Assembly (NCBI RefSeq): GCF_029836165.1
Contig: NZ_JAOEBG010000004.1
Span: 288,581 to 352,580 of the forward strand
DNA length: 64,000 nucleotides
Origin: Pseudomonas sp. GD04091
Lineage (GTDB): Bacteria; Pseudomonadota; Gammaproteobacteria; Pseudomonadales; Pseudomonadaceae
Direction: 5' to 3'
Notes under the pieces: model-generated
Told to the model about the DNA's origin: nothing
Seen by the model: the letters and a program-made list of their open reading frames with translations, nothing else
The model's database searches: none
Program-made: the position numbers and the translations under genes
Part shown: positions 8,467 to 16,840 of the stretch, piece by piece
How positions within the stretch are numbered: the stretch's first letter is position 1
Layout of the letters: each line of letters starts with the position of its first letter

Positions 8467-9672
8467 CTATTCGGCGATCACCTGGCGGATGCACGCCATC
8501 AGGGCGGCGGCGGCTGGTGAGTGCAGGCAGCCGTTACGGCAGGTCAGGCCAATGGCCCGATCCGTGCCGGGCAATGTCAGTGGCAAGCGTTGCAGCTCGC
8601 CGCTGGCGAGCTCGTGGGCCAGTTGATGCTCGGACACCGCTGCCAGCATGTCCGAATGCAGCAACAGGCCACGAATGATCGCCAGGTCCGCGCTTTCGAC
8701 TACCGGTCGCGGGGCTGACAGGCCGGCTGCGGCGAAACAGGCATCCAGCTGGCGACGTGCCGGAGAGCCAGAGCGTGGCAATACCCAGCGCGCCTGGCGC
8801 ACACCGGCGAGGGTCCCCTGCCCCTGCCCCTGCCCCTGCCCCTGCAACAACGGATGGCCACGCCGCGCCAGCAGCACGATCTGCTCGGTGATCAACGCCT
8901 CCCCGCTCAGGTCGCTGGCGTAATCAGCCGAGCGCAGGGCGCCCAGTACGAAATCCACATCACCGACCCGCAACTCGGTCGCCAGCAAGTCGAACGGGCT
9001 TTCGTTGGTGATCACCTGCACCAGGGGATGCGCTGCGGTAAAACGCAGGATCGCTTCGGGCAGGATACGCGAGCGCCCCAGCGGCAGCGCCCCCACATGC
9101 ACCACGCCCTGCAGGCTGCCATGCATGGCGCTGAGGTCACTGTCGATGTGGCGCAACTCGTTCAGGGCGCGGCGGATCGGGAACAGGATTTCCTGGCTGG
9201 CCGGCGTTGGCTGCAGGCCGCGCGGGGTGCGCTCGAACAATGGCTGGCCGCAACCGCCCTCGAGCACCTTGAGGGCCGAACTCACCGCCGGCTGGCTGAG
9301 GCCAAAATGGCTGGCCACGGTCTGCATATGGCGGGTTTCGCAGAGTTTGACGAACACTTCCAGCCGGCGCGCCTGAAACAGGTACAGCGGCTCGACGGCC
9401 GGGGCGCCCAGTACCCCCGGCACGCTGTCCAGCTCGGCCAGCACCCGCCGCGCCCTGGGTAGCACGCAGTCGCCGTAATCAGTCAGGCGCATACCGTTGG
9501 CGTGGCGCTCGAATAATGGGGCAGCCAGGCGCGACTCAAAGTCGGCGATCGCCCGGGTGATCACCGACTGTGCCCGAAACAACAGCTCCGAAGCCCGCGA
9601 GACGCTGCCTACCTCGGCTACACGCACGAAGGCACGGACTTGCATCAGGTTGGGCAATTCCTGCTCGCTCAT
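8467..9672 (-). CDS. galR: LysR-family gallate regulator with two HTH domains
   Basis: A 401-residue LysR-type regulator, about 100 residues longer than usual. The extra length comes from a second DNA-binding domain. The first HTH spans about residues 8-70 (ASELLFRAQSVITRAIADFE), the second about residues 98-160 (ASHFGLSQPAVSSALKVLE), and an effector domain spans about 180-400. It is convergent with galP, with 6 bp between stops, and divergent from galBCD. By position it is GalR, the activator of gallate genes. Residues near 275-285 contain five Gln-Gly repeats encoded by a 6-bp tandem repeat. Confidence 0.9.
   Translation of the reverse strand: MSEQELPNLMQVRAFVRVAEVGSVSRASELLFRAQSVITRAIADFESRLAAPLFERHANGMRLTDYGDCVLPRARRVLAELDSVPGVLGAPAVEPLYLFQARRLEVFVKLCETRHMQTVASHFGLSQPAVSSALKVLEGGCGQPLFERTPRGLQPTPASQEILFPIRRALNELRHIDSDLSAMHGSLQGVVHVGALPLGRSRILPEAILRFTAAHPLVQVITNESPFDLLATELRVGDVDFVLGALRSADYASDLSGEALITEQIVLLARRGHPLLQGQGQGQGQGTLAGVRQARWVLPRSGSPARRQLDACFAAAGLSAPRPVVESADLAIIRGLLLHSDMLAAVSEHQLAHELASGELQRLPLTLPGTDRAIGLTCRNGCLHSPAAAALMACIRQVIAE
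8815..8844 (-). repeat. Five tandem copies of CCCCTG inside galR
   Basis: Five perfect head-to-tail CCCCTG hexamers encode (Gln-Gly)x5 in the effector domain of GalR. Copy-number change would alter the protein by whole dipeptides without shifting the frame. Confidence 0.95.
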
Positions 9673-9830
9673 TGGGCACTCCCGACAGTTGGCGCACTAT
9701 TGTGGCGACTTTGCCCTGTCCGCTGCCACCCAGCAATAAATAAAACGCATACCCGAACCAGGCGAACGCATTAGTCCGTGCAGCTCGCCGATGACATCCT
9801 GCGGTTCACCCCTCGCAGGAGCCGAACCCC
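9673..9830. promoter_or_regulatory. Divergent promoter region galR / galBCD
   Basis: This 158-bp region between divergent galR and galB should hold both promoters and the GalR binding site. An AT-rich patch (AATAAATAAAACGCAT) lies at 9733-9751. GCAGGAG at 9815-9821 is the ribosome site of galB. No unambiguous T-N11-A dyad was singled out. Confidence 0.45.
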
Positions 9831-10565
9831 ATGAACGCAGCACAAAAATCCGCCCTGGTGGTCAGCGCCCATTCCGCCGACTTCGTCTGGCGCGCCGGTG
9901 GTGCCATCGCGCTCCACGCTGCGCAGGGCTACGCCGTGCACGTGGTCTGCCTGTCCTTTGGTGAGCGGGGCGAGTCTGCCAAGCTGTGGCGCAAAGGCGA
10001 TATGACCGAGGCCAAGGTCAAGGCCGCACGCCGCGACGAAGCCCTGGCTGCCGCCGAGATCCTCGGGGCCAGCGTCGAGTTCTTCGATATCGGCGACTAC
10101 CCGATGCGAGCCGATCGCGAAACCCTGTTGCGCCTGGCTGACGTGTACCGCCGGGTGCAGCCTGAGTTCGTCCTCAGCCACTCGCTCAAGGACCCTTACA
10201 ACTACGACCACCCGCTGGCCATGAACCTGGCCCAGGAAGCGCGCATCATCGCCCAGGCCGAAGGCTACAGGCCGGGTGAGCAGATCGTCGGTGCGCCGCC
10301 GGTGTACGCGTTCGAGCCGCACCAGCCGGAGCAGTGCGAATGGCGGCCGGATACCTTCCTCGACATCACCCCGGTGTGGGACAAGAAGTACGCGGCCATC
10401 CAGTGCATGGCCGGCCAGGAGCATCTGTGGGAGTACTACACCCGCGTCGCCCTGCAGCGCGGCGTGCAGGCCAAGCGCAACGTCGGTATCACCAGTGCCC
10501 GCAGCATCGTCTACGCCGAAGGCCTGCAGAGCGTCTTCCCACGGGTCACGGAGAACCTGGCATGA
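9831..10565 (+). CDS. galB: 4-Oxalomesaconate hydratase
   Basis: A 244-residue protein of the PIG-L deacetylase-like superfamily, in which GalB is the hydratase member. It converts 4-oxalomesaconate to 4-carboxy-4-hydroxy-2-oxoadipate, the third step of gallate catabolism. The metal-binding motif is AHSADF at residues 13-18 (in place of AHPDDE), with [15 protein letters not shown] further on; the N-terminal fold [14 protein letters not shown] is typical. It is the first gene of galBCD. Its stop overlaps the galC start by four bases (ATGA), which implies translational coupling. Confidence 0.93.
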   Translation: MNAAQKSALVVSAHSADFVWRAGGAIALHAAQGYAVHVVCLSFGERGESAKLWRKGDMTEAKVKAARRDEALAAAEILGASVEFFDIGDYPMRADRETLLRLADVYRRVQPEFVLSHSLKDPYNYDHPLAMNLAQEARIIAQAEGYRPGEQIVGAPPVYAFEPHQPEQCEWRPDTFLDITPVWDKKYAAIQCMAGQEHLWEYYTRVALQRGVQAKRNVGITSARSIVYAEGLQSVFPRVTENLA

Positions 10566-11278
10566 GCGCGTTGATCGGCAAGACCGGTGTCGTGGTGCGC
10601 AACATTTCCCGAGCGCCGCAGGAGGTGGTCCAAGCTCTGGGCCGGCTGGGCGTGGCGACGGTACATGAGGCTCAGGGTCGCAAAGGCTTGCTCGACCATG
10701 GCCTGCGCGCGCTCCAGCAAGGCGTCGCCCAGGCCGGCAATGCAGTGACGGTGCTGGTGGCGCCGGGCGACAACTGGATGTTCCATGTCGCCGTCGAGCA
10801 GTGCCGTCCGGGGGACCTGTTGGTCGTCGCGCCCAGCTCGCCGTGCTGCGACGGCTACTTCGGCGACCTCTTGGCCACCTCGCTGCAGGCCCGCGGTGTG
10901 CGCGCCCTGGTGATCGACGCCGGCGTGCGCGACAGCCAGACCCTGCGCGAGATGGGCTTTGCCGTCTGGTCGCGGGCCATCAATGCGCAAGGCACGGTCA
11001 AGGAAGTGCTGGGCTCGGTCAATCTGCCGCTGCTGTGCGCCGGGCAACTGATCAATGCCGGTGACATCATCGTCGCCGACGATGATGGCGTGGTGGTCGT
11101 GCGTCATGCCGAAGCGGCAAGCGTCCTGCAAGCGGCTACCCAGCGCGCCGACCTGGAAGAACGCAAACGCCTGCGCCTGGCTGCCGGTGAACTGGGCCTG
11201 GACATCTACGAGATGCGCCCGCGCCTGGCCGCCAAGGGACTGCTTTATGTCGACCATCTCACCGACCTGGAGCAGTGA
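10562..11278 (+). CDS. galC: 4-Carboxy-4-hydroxy-2-oxoadipate aldolase / oxaloacetate decarboxylase
   Basis: A 238-residue class II pyruvate aldolase of the RraA-like HMG/CHA aldolase family. It cleaves 4-carboxy-4-hydroxy-2-oxoadipate to pyruvate and oxaloacetate and can decarboxylate oxaloacetate. Family features seen are the loop [18 protein letters not shown] and [15 protein letters not shown], where Asp and Arg bind the divalent metal and pyruvate. It starts at ATG 10562 inside the end of galB, and its stop abuts galD. Confidence 0.94.
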   Translation: MSALIGKTGVVVRNISRAPQEVVQALGRLGVATVHEAQGRKGLLDHGLRALQQGVAQAGNAVTVLVAPGDNWMFHVAVEQCRPGDLLVVAPSSPCCDGYFGDLLATSLQARGVRALVIDAGVRDSQTLREMGFAVWSRAINAQGTVKEVLGSVNLPLLCAGQLINAGDIIVADDDGVVVVRHAEAASVLQAATQRADLEERKRLRLAAGELGLDIYEMRPRLAAKGLLYVDHLTDLEQ

Positions 11279-11280
11279 AC

Positions 11281-12348
11281 ATGAGCCAGACCCGCATCCC
11301 CTGCCTGCTCATGCGTGGCGGCACCTCGAAAGGCGCCTACTTCCTGCGCGACGACCTGCCCGATGACACCGCACAGCGCGATCGCGTGCTGCTGGCGGTG
11401 ATGGGCTCGCCGGACAAACGCCAGATCGACGGCATCGGCGGTGGCGACTCGCTGACCAGCAAGGTGGCTATCGTACGCCCGTCGCGACGTGCGGATGCCG
11501 ATGTCGATTACCTGTTCGCCCAGGTCGTGGTGGATGAAGCGCGCGTCGACTACGGGCAGAACTGCGGCAACATCCTGGCCGGCGTCGGGCCGTTCGCCCT
11601 CGAACGAGGATTGCTGGCCGCGACGGGCGCGGTCACGCCGGTACGCATCTTCATGGAAAACACCGGTCAGCTCGCCGTTGCCCAGGTGCCCACGCCCAAC
11701 GGTCAGGTAGAGTATGCCGGCGACACGCGCATCGACGGCGTGCCAGGAACTGGCGCGCCACTGGTGGTGAGCTTCGCCGACATTGCCGGCTCCAGTTGCG
11801 GGGCATTGCTGCCAACCGGCAACAGCCGAGACCGGGTCGACGGGCTAGAGGTCACCTGCATCGACAATGGCATGCCAGTGATCCTGCTGCGCGCCGAAGA
11901 TCTTGGCCTGACAGGCCAGGAAAGCCCCGAGACGCTGGATGCCGATGATGCGCTCAAGGCACGGCTGGAGTCGATTCGGCTGCAGATGGGGCCGCGCATG
12001 AACCTGGGCTACGTCAACCAGCGCAACGTGCCGAAGATGTGCCTGGTGTCGGCGCCGTGCCAGGGCGGCACGATCAGCACGCGCTCGTTCATACCGCACC
12101 GCTGCCATGCCTCGATTGGCGTGTTCGCTGCGGTAAGCGCAGCCACTGCCTGCCTCATCGAAGGCTCGGTGACACAAGGCCTGGCCATGACCGGGTCGGG
12201 TGATCAGCAACGGTTGTCGGTGGAACATCCCAGCGGCGAGTTTTCGGTCGAAGTGCGCATGCGCGCCGGGCAGATCGTGGGGTGTGGCCTGGTTCGCACT
12301 GCGCGCCTGCTGTTCGACGGGCATGTGTGCATTGCCGCGATGTCATGA
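11281..12348 (+). CDS. galD: 4-Oxalomesaconate tautomerase
   Basis: A 355-residue PrpF-family isomerase. It converts the keto/enol forms of 4-oxalomesaconate so that GalB can act. The family opening CLLMRGGTSKGAYF is present, as are YGQNCGNILAGVGPFA and the catalytic-region segment CHASIGVFAAVSAATACL. ATG 11281 is taken as start; a GTG at 11275 overlapping the galC stop would add two residues. It is the last gene of galBCD, and its stop codon overlaps the convergent gene at 12343 by six bases. Confidence 0.94.
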   Translation: MSQTRIPCLLMRGGTSKGAYFLRDDLPDDTAQRDRVLLAVMGSPDKRQIDGIGGGDSLTSKVAIVRPSRRADADVDYLFAQVVVDEARVDYGQNCGNILAGVGPFALERGLLAATGAVTPVRIFMENTGQLAVAQVPTPNGQVEYAGDTRIDGVPGTGAPLVVSFADIAGSSCGALLPTGNSRDRVDGLEVTCIDNGMPVILLRAEDLGLTGQESPETLDADDALKARLESIRLQMGPRMNLGYVNQRNVPKMCLVSAPCQGGTISTRSFIPHRCHASIGVFAAVSAATACLIEGSVTQGLAMTGSGDQQRLSVEHPSGEFSVEVRMRAGQIVGCGLVRTARLLFDGHVCIAAMS

Positions 12349-13656
12349 GCGGCCAACTTCTTCGCTTGCTTGCTCATGCCCGATGGGGGTTGCAAGCACC
12401 TTGTCAATTCGCTTGCCGTCCATGTCGACGATCTCCAGGCGCCACCCGCACCAGTCCACGCTGTCACCTGTTGACGGCACACGCACCAGCAACAGCATCA
12501 TCATCCCGCTTATCGTGTGATACCGGCCCTTGTCTTCCTCCGGCACGCTCTTGAGCGCAAGGCGATCTTTCATCTCGGGAATTGGAATGGCGCCATCCAG
12601 CAGCCATGAACCATCGGCACGCTGCACTGCCCAGGCGTCGTCCGCGTTATGAGGCATGAACTCACCTGTCACCGCCTCCAGGACGTCTTGCAGCGTCACG
12701 AGGCCTTCAATCTCTCCGTACTCATCGATGACAAATGCCATTTGCATATTGCTGGCGCGAAACTGCTCCAGCAACTCCATGCCCGTCAGTGTTTCCGGAA
12801 CATACACACACGGTTGCAGGTTCGCCGAGTAGTCTGGAAGCTGACCTTTCGCAACGCATGCCAGCGCTTGCTTGGCATGAATGACACCGAGCAGATTATC
12901 GAGTTTTCCGTCGCAGACCGGGAAACGCGAATGCTCGGACTCGATCAGGGTCTGCAGGTTCTCTTCGGCCAGACGCTGGACATCGATATAGACGACGTCA
13001 GATCGTGGAATCATCAGCGAGCCCAGTTGCCGATCATCCAGCCGAAAAACATTGCGCACCATTTCATGTTGATGCTGTTCAATGACGCCAGACTCTGAAC
13101 CTTCTTCGAGCATGGCGTGGATTTCCTCTTCCGTTACGCCACTCTGACTGTTCTGTTTGACACCCAGCAGCCGAAGCAATGCATGCGTTGAGACGGTCAG
13201 CAGCAGAACGAATGGCCGCGCAGCGAGCGCCAGTATCTGCATCGGTCGCGCAACAAGACGCGCAATGGGCTCCGGATTTATCTGGCCGATACGCTTGGGC
13301 ACCAGTTCGCCGACCACGATCGAAACGTAGGTGACAACAATCACCACAACGCCCGTCGCGCCGATGCTCGCGGCACCTTCCGGCATATTGAAGGACTGCA
13401 ACCACTGTGCAAGAGGTTCAGCCAGTACCGCCTCGCCGACAATGCCGCTCAGAATGCCAATGGAGGTGATACCGATCTGAATGGTCGAGAGGAAATGGGT
13501 CGGATCTTCACTCAACTTCAGGGCAACGGACGCCGCGCCATCCCCATCGGCGGCAAGTTTCATGAGGCGTGCTTTACGTGCCGTGACCAGTGCGATTTCC
13601 GTCATGGCGAAGATACCGTTCAGCACGATAAGACTGATGAGGATCATGATTTCCAT
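12343..13656 (-). CDS. CNNM/HlyC (hemolysin-type) CBS-domain membrane protein
   Basis: A 437-residue inner-membrane protein. Residues about 1-190 are the CNNM/DUF21 transmembrane domain (ISLIVLNGIFAMTEIALVTARKARL, TRIQIGITSIG-like segments). Residues about 205-330 are a pair of CBS domains, and about 345-430 the CorC/HlyC C-terminal domain. Homologues (YtfL, CorC, YhdP types) are linked to magnesium/cobalt efflux or ion homeostasis; true hemolytic activity is not implied. It is preceded by a long leader with hairpins and overlaps galD at the 3' end on the opposite strand. Confidence 0.9.
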   Translation of the reverse strand: MEIMILISLIVLNGIFAMTEIALVTARKARLMKLAADGDGAASVALKLSEDPTHFLSTIQIGITSIGILSGIVGEAVLAEPLAQWLQSFNMPEGAASIGATGVVVIVVTYVSIVVGELVPKRIGQINPEPIARLVARPMQILALAARPFVLLLTVSTHALLRLLGVKQNSQSGVTEEEIHAMLEEGSESGVIEQHQHEMVRNVFRLDDRQLGSLMIPRSDVVYIDVQRLAEENLQTLIESEHSRFPVCDGKLDNLLGVIHAKQALACVAKGQLPDYSANLQPCVYVPETLTGMELLEQFRASNMQMAFVIDEYGEIEGLVTLQDVLEAVTGEFMPHNADDAWAVQRADGSWLLDGAIPIPEMKDRLALKSVPEEDKGRYHTISGMMMLLLVRVPSTGDSVDWCGWRLEIVDMDGKRIDKVLATPIGHEQASEEVGRS

Positions 13657-14048
13657 TGACCACCTCGAGGATTCGCGGCGTGGCAGGCAAGTACAAGCCT
13701 CAATGCCGGCGATGGCCCGGCATTGAGGGGGAAGATGGAGGGATTGGGTGCGGCAGAGATGACACGCTGGCGGGCGTGAGCGATTGAAGACTCAAGACAT
13801 CGACAATTACCATGCTTGTCCATAAAGAGCCGGTCCAGCCGGATGCTCCTCCAGTATGGGGACAGCTACCGTATAGCAGACTGAAAGCGTCTAAGACTCA
13901 GGTCAACCTCCGACAGATTTCATATTGTTGCTGAGCTCCACCCTGCAACTTCTGGTACTTGACCAACGTCAGTTTCATACCTCCCAACCTGAATCAAGCC
14001 AGGTGCTGAACAAGTGCTGCCAGAGGCAGGCGCCTTGAAAAGAACACG
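13657..14048 (-). promoter_or_regulatory. Long structured leader region upstream of the CNNM/HlyC gene
   Basis: 392 bp without a gene. A perfect 12-bp inverted repeat (CCTCAATGCCGG, 7-nt loop) sits at 13698-13728, about 40 bp before the start codon. Smaller dyads occur further upstream (CCGG-CTGGA-CCGG near 13831-13843, CTA-TACGG-TAG near 13868-13878). No T-run follows the large stem. An ion-responsive leader RNA is possible, given the gene family, but no known riboswitch consensus was matched. Confidence 0.4.
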
Positions 14049-14375
14049 CTAAGGATGCGCAGTGGCTGCTGCCGATACTGGCTCGAGGAAGATCAGTTCC
14101 AGCGGTTGTGCAAGCAGCTCATCCGCCTGCTCGGCAAAATGCTTGAAGTACGGGGTGGCCAGGTGCGTATCCAGCGCCTCCCGGTTGATAAATGCCTCAC
14201 GCATGTAGAACGTGCCGGGTTCATCGCTACGTTCGAACAGCATGTAATCCAGATTGCCCCGCTCCGTCCGGGTCGGCTCGATCAAGGCCAGCAAAGCCGC
14301 CTTCAGCGCTGGCGCTTTACCAGTCTTGGCCTTGAGGATGGCAAGCGAAACTAGGGGTTGGTCAGGTAGGGTCAT
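14049..14375 (-). CDS. Antibiotic biosynthesis monooxygenase (ABM) domain protein
   Basis: A 108-residue single-domain protein with the dimeric alpha/beta-barrel ABM fold. The family pattern is visible in VSLAILKAKTGKAPALKAALLALIEPTRTERGNLDYMLFE and the later FYMREAFINREALDTHLATPYFKHF. Members are quinol monooxygenases or small stress-related enzymes; the substrate here is unknown. ATG 14375 is chosen because GGAG lies eight bases upstream; a GTG six codons earlier has no such site. Confidence 0.85.
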   Translation of the reverse strand: MTLPDQPLVSLAILKAKTGKAPALKAALLALIEPTRTERGNLDYMLFERSDEPGTFYMREAFINREALDTHLATPYFKHFAEQADELLAQPLELIFLEPVSAAATAHP

Positions 14376-14523
14376 GGCAGGCTCCTGGTTCACGTGAGTT
14401 CATGGCAGACACCGTCTGGCCTGCCATCGGACTGCAATCAGTGTCCCTGAACGTTGCCACGGGAGTAAGCGAGCGCGAGCGTCAACACTTTCACCCCTGC
14501 GATGAAAATGCGCGTCACCAAGA

Positions 14524-15081
14524 CTAACGACTCGGTACGCCATTGAGCTCGCCCCGCCGCAGGCTTTGCACGGTGTTGCCCAGCGCATCCCGCATCTGCA
14601 GATCGGCGCCTTGGGCCGACAGGGTCTGCAGCAGCGTCTCGCGCTGGAACAGTGCGGCATACATCGCTGCCGTCTGGCCGTTGGCATTGCGCTGATCCAG
14701 GTTGCATTGCGCGCCGATCAGGCGCTGGGCGATGCGCAACTCGCCTTTGAAGATCGCCCCCATCAACGCCGTGTTGCCGCGCAGATCCTGGGCGCAGGGA
14801 TCGGCACCGGCCTCGAGCAACTGGTCCACCGCGCCGCGCTGGCCGTGGTAGGCCGCGAGGATCAGTCCGGTGTAACCCTTGGCATCCTGCACATTCAGGT
14901 CGTAGCCGGCCTGGATGAATGTGGCCAGCATGGCTTGGTCACCCCGTCGCGCCGCATCGAAAAAGTAAGCCTGCAGGCGCTGCTCGACAGCGGCGCCCTG
15001 CCCTTCGGGCGATTGCAACGCATCGGCTTGGGCAGCCGTCGTCATCAGCCCGACCAGGGCCGCAAGAAGCCATCCACGCAT
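14524..15081 (-). CDS. ankB: Ankyrin-repeat protein downstream of catalase
   Basis: A 185-residue protein with a signal peptide (residues 1-19, ending TTAAQA). Four ankyrin repeats follow (GDQAMLATFIQAGYDLNV; GYTGLILAAYHGQRGAVDQLLEAGAD; GNTALMGAIFKGELRIAQRLI; GQTAAMYAALFQRETLLQTL). In P. aeruginosa the homologue AnkB is encoded with KatB and supports full catalase activity, probably in the periplasm. The same pairing is seen here: ankB starts 60 bp after katB on the same strand, with a hairpin between. Confidence 0.88.
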   Translation of the reverse strand: MRGWLLAALVGLMTTAAQADALQSPEGQGAAVEQRLQAYFFDAARRGDQAMLATFIQAGYDLNVQDAKGYTGLILAAYHGQRGAVDQLLEAGADPCAQDLRGNTALMGAIFKGELRIAQRLIGAQCNLDQRNANGQTAAMYAALFQRETLLQTLSAQGADLQMRDALGNTVQSLRRGELNGVPSR

Positions 15082-15110
15082 GGTGCCCTCCTCCCGATCA
15101 ACCGGTTGAA

Positions 15111-15130
15111 GACGGGCCCGAAGGCCCGTC
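15111..15130 (-). terminator. UUCG-loop hairpin between katB and ankB
   Basis: A perfect 8-bp stem GACGGGCC/GGCCCGTC encloses TTCG when read on the minus strand, an exceptionally stable tetraloop. No T-run follows. It probably attenuates or processes the katB-ankB transcript and protects the katB 3' end. Confidence 0.65.
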
Positions 15131-15141
15131 CCGTGACGCCA

Positions 15142-16683
15142 TCAGTCCTGCAGCTTGGTCGCCAGTTGCTGGACCCGTGCGAGATCGGCCTTGGCCACTT
15201 TCGCCAAGCCGGTGCCGTAGTCCTTGTCGGCCTTGTAGAAGAACGACAGCATGATGTAGCGGCTTTGCTCATCCGCGGTCGCCAGCGCCTGGCCCAGGCT
15301 GTCGATCAGGTCGGCCTGGTCCTTCTTGCCATACGAGCGGAACAGCTCGCCGGCCTGCTTGAAGTTCTGCTCGCGCTGGATCTTCGCCTGCTGGGTGCTG
15401 CCGCTGAGCGGGGTCTGCGCGTAGCGTGCGCTGGCCTGCTCCTCCCGTGGTTGCAGGCGGCTTGGCTGGTAGTTCACGCCACTGCTGGTATGGCCGCCGT
15501 TCGCCGCGCCATCCTGATTGATGGTGTTCACTTCGGCACGCGGCCGGTTGACCGGCAGGTTCAGGCCATTGGCGCCAATGCGGTACATCTGGGTGTCGGC
15601 ATAGGCGAACAGCCGGCCCTGCAACAATCTGTCCTCGGACGGTTCGATGCCTGGGACCAGGTTCGACGGCGCCATGGCCACCTGCTCGGTCTCCTGGAAG
15701 AAATTGTCGACGTTGCGATCGAGTACCATCTGGCCGATCTTGCGCTCCGGCACATCGGGCCAGATCTTGGTGGCGTCCAGCGGGTCGAAGTCGAACTTCG
15801 CCAGTTCCTCAGGTTTGAGTACCTGGATGTACAGATCCCATTTCGGGAAGTTGCCTTTGTTGATCGCACTCACCAGGTCGTGAGTCATGTGGCTGTAGTC
15901 GCGTCCCTGGATCTGCTCGACCTGTTTCGGGTCGAGGTTCTTCTGGCCTTGCAGGCTCTTCCAGTGGAATTTCACGTAGTGCGCTTCGCCCTTGGCGTTG
16001 ACCAGCTTGTAGGCGTGCACGCCGTTGCCATCCATCTCGCGGTAGCTGGCCGGCGTGCCCTCGTTGGAGTACAGCAGGGTCAGGGTGCGGGTGGCCTCGG
16101 GCAGGTGGGAGAAGAAGTCGAAACGGCGCGCGTCATCATCGAGGTTGCTGCGCGGATCGGGCTTGAAGGCATGGACCATGTCCGGGAACTTGATCGCGTC
16201 GCGGATGAAGAAGGTCGGGAAGTTGTTGCCGACCAGGTCCCAGTTGCCGTCGGCGGTGTAGAACTTGGTGGCGAAACCACGCGGGTCGCGCAGGGTTTCC
16301 GGCGAATGGTTGCCGTGCACCACCGAGGAGAAGCGTACGAACACCGGCGTCTTCTCTGCGGCACGGAACACCTTGGCCATGCTCAGGTCGCTGATATCGG
16401 CGCTGGCGGTGAACTGGCCGTGGACACCGGTGCCGCGGGCGTGCACCACGCGCTCGGGGATGCGCTCACGGTCGAAGCGTTGCAGCTTCTGCAGCAACTG
16501 TACGTCCTGCAGCAGTACCGAGCCGTTGGGGCCGGCCGTCTGCGAGTTCTGGTTGTCGCCCACTGGCGCGCCGTTGTCGCGGGTCAGGCTGGCGGCCTGC
16601 ACGGACATCGACAGCAGGCTGGCGGCGAGGCTCGCCGCCACCAGCAGGCGGCCGGGCTGGAACAGGTTCAGGGAAGGGATCAT
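15142..16683 (-). CDS. katB: Exported monofunctional catalase
   Basis: A 513-residue haem catalase that splits hydrogen peroxide. Residues 1-30 are a signal peptide ending SVQA, so it is exported to the periplasm, as for Pseudomonas KatB. The catalytic histidine is His81 in RVVHARG, the distal Asn is in GNNFPTFFIRD, and the proximal haem tyrosine is in RLFAYADTQMYR. Length and order of motifs fit small-subunit clade catalases. A 37-bp OxyR-like site lies at 16758-16794, consistent with peroxide induction. ankB follows. Confidence 0.95.
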   Translation of the reverse strand: MIPSLNLFQPGRLLVAASLAASLLSMSVQAASLTRDNGAPVGDNQNSQTAGPNGSVLLQDVQLLQKLQRFDRERIPERVVHARGTGVHGQFTASADISDLSMAKVFRAAEKTPVFVRFSSVVHGNHSPETLRDPRGFATKFYTADGNWDLVGNNFPTFFIRDAIKFPDMVHAFKPDPRSNLDDDARRFDFFSHLPEATRTLTLLYSNEGTPASYREMDGNGVHAYKLVNAKGEAHYVKFHWKSLQGQKNLDPKQVEQIQGRDYSHMTHDLVSAINKGNFPKWDLYIQVLKPEELAKFDFDPLDATKIWPDVPERKIGQMVLDRNVDNFFQETEQVAMAPSNLVPGIEPSEDRLLQGRLFAYADTQMYRIGANGLNLPVNRPRAEVNTINQDGAANGGHTSSGVNYQPSRLQPREEQASARYAQTPLSGSTQQAKIQREQNFKQAGELFRSYGKKDQADLIDSLGQALATADEQSRYIMLSFFYKADKDYGTGLAKVAKADLARVQQLATKLQD

Positions 16684-16757
16684 GAAGTACTCCTAATGGC
16701 TCTATCAGGCGTCTTAGTGCGCCTTGAAAGGGTAAGGAGCCTGCGGTTGATCGCTAA

Positions 16758-16794
16758 ATTGATCCTACCGATGAGTGCAATTGGTAATTTCAAT
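16758..16794 (-). promoter_or_regulatory. Probable OxyR binding site upstream of katB
   Basis: On the minus strand four tetramers ATTG, CAAT, ATCG, CAAT are each separated by exactly seven bases. This is the spacing of the OxyR consensus ATAG-N7-CTAT-N7-ATAG-N7-CTAT, with partial base agreement and some matching inner T/A positions. The site ends about 75 bp before the katB start. Induction by OxyR is known for katB in Pseudomonas. Confidence 0.6.
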
Positions 16795-16840
16795 GCGTTT
16801 GTTTATGCATTGATGCTATTACGCGACCTCCGCCGGCCAG

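Noticed and set aside
13801..13880. Possible magnesium or manganese riboswitch before the CNNM/HlyC gene
   Set aside because: Short similarities to such leaders are present on both strands, but the conserved core of neither known class could be laid out.
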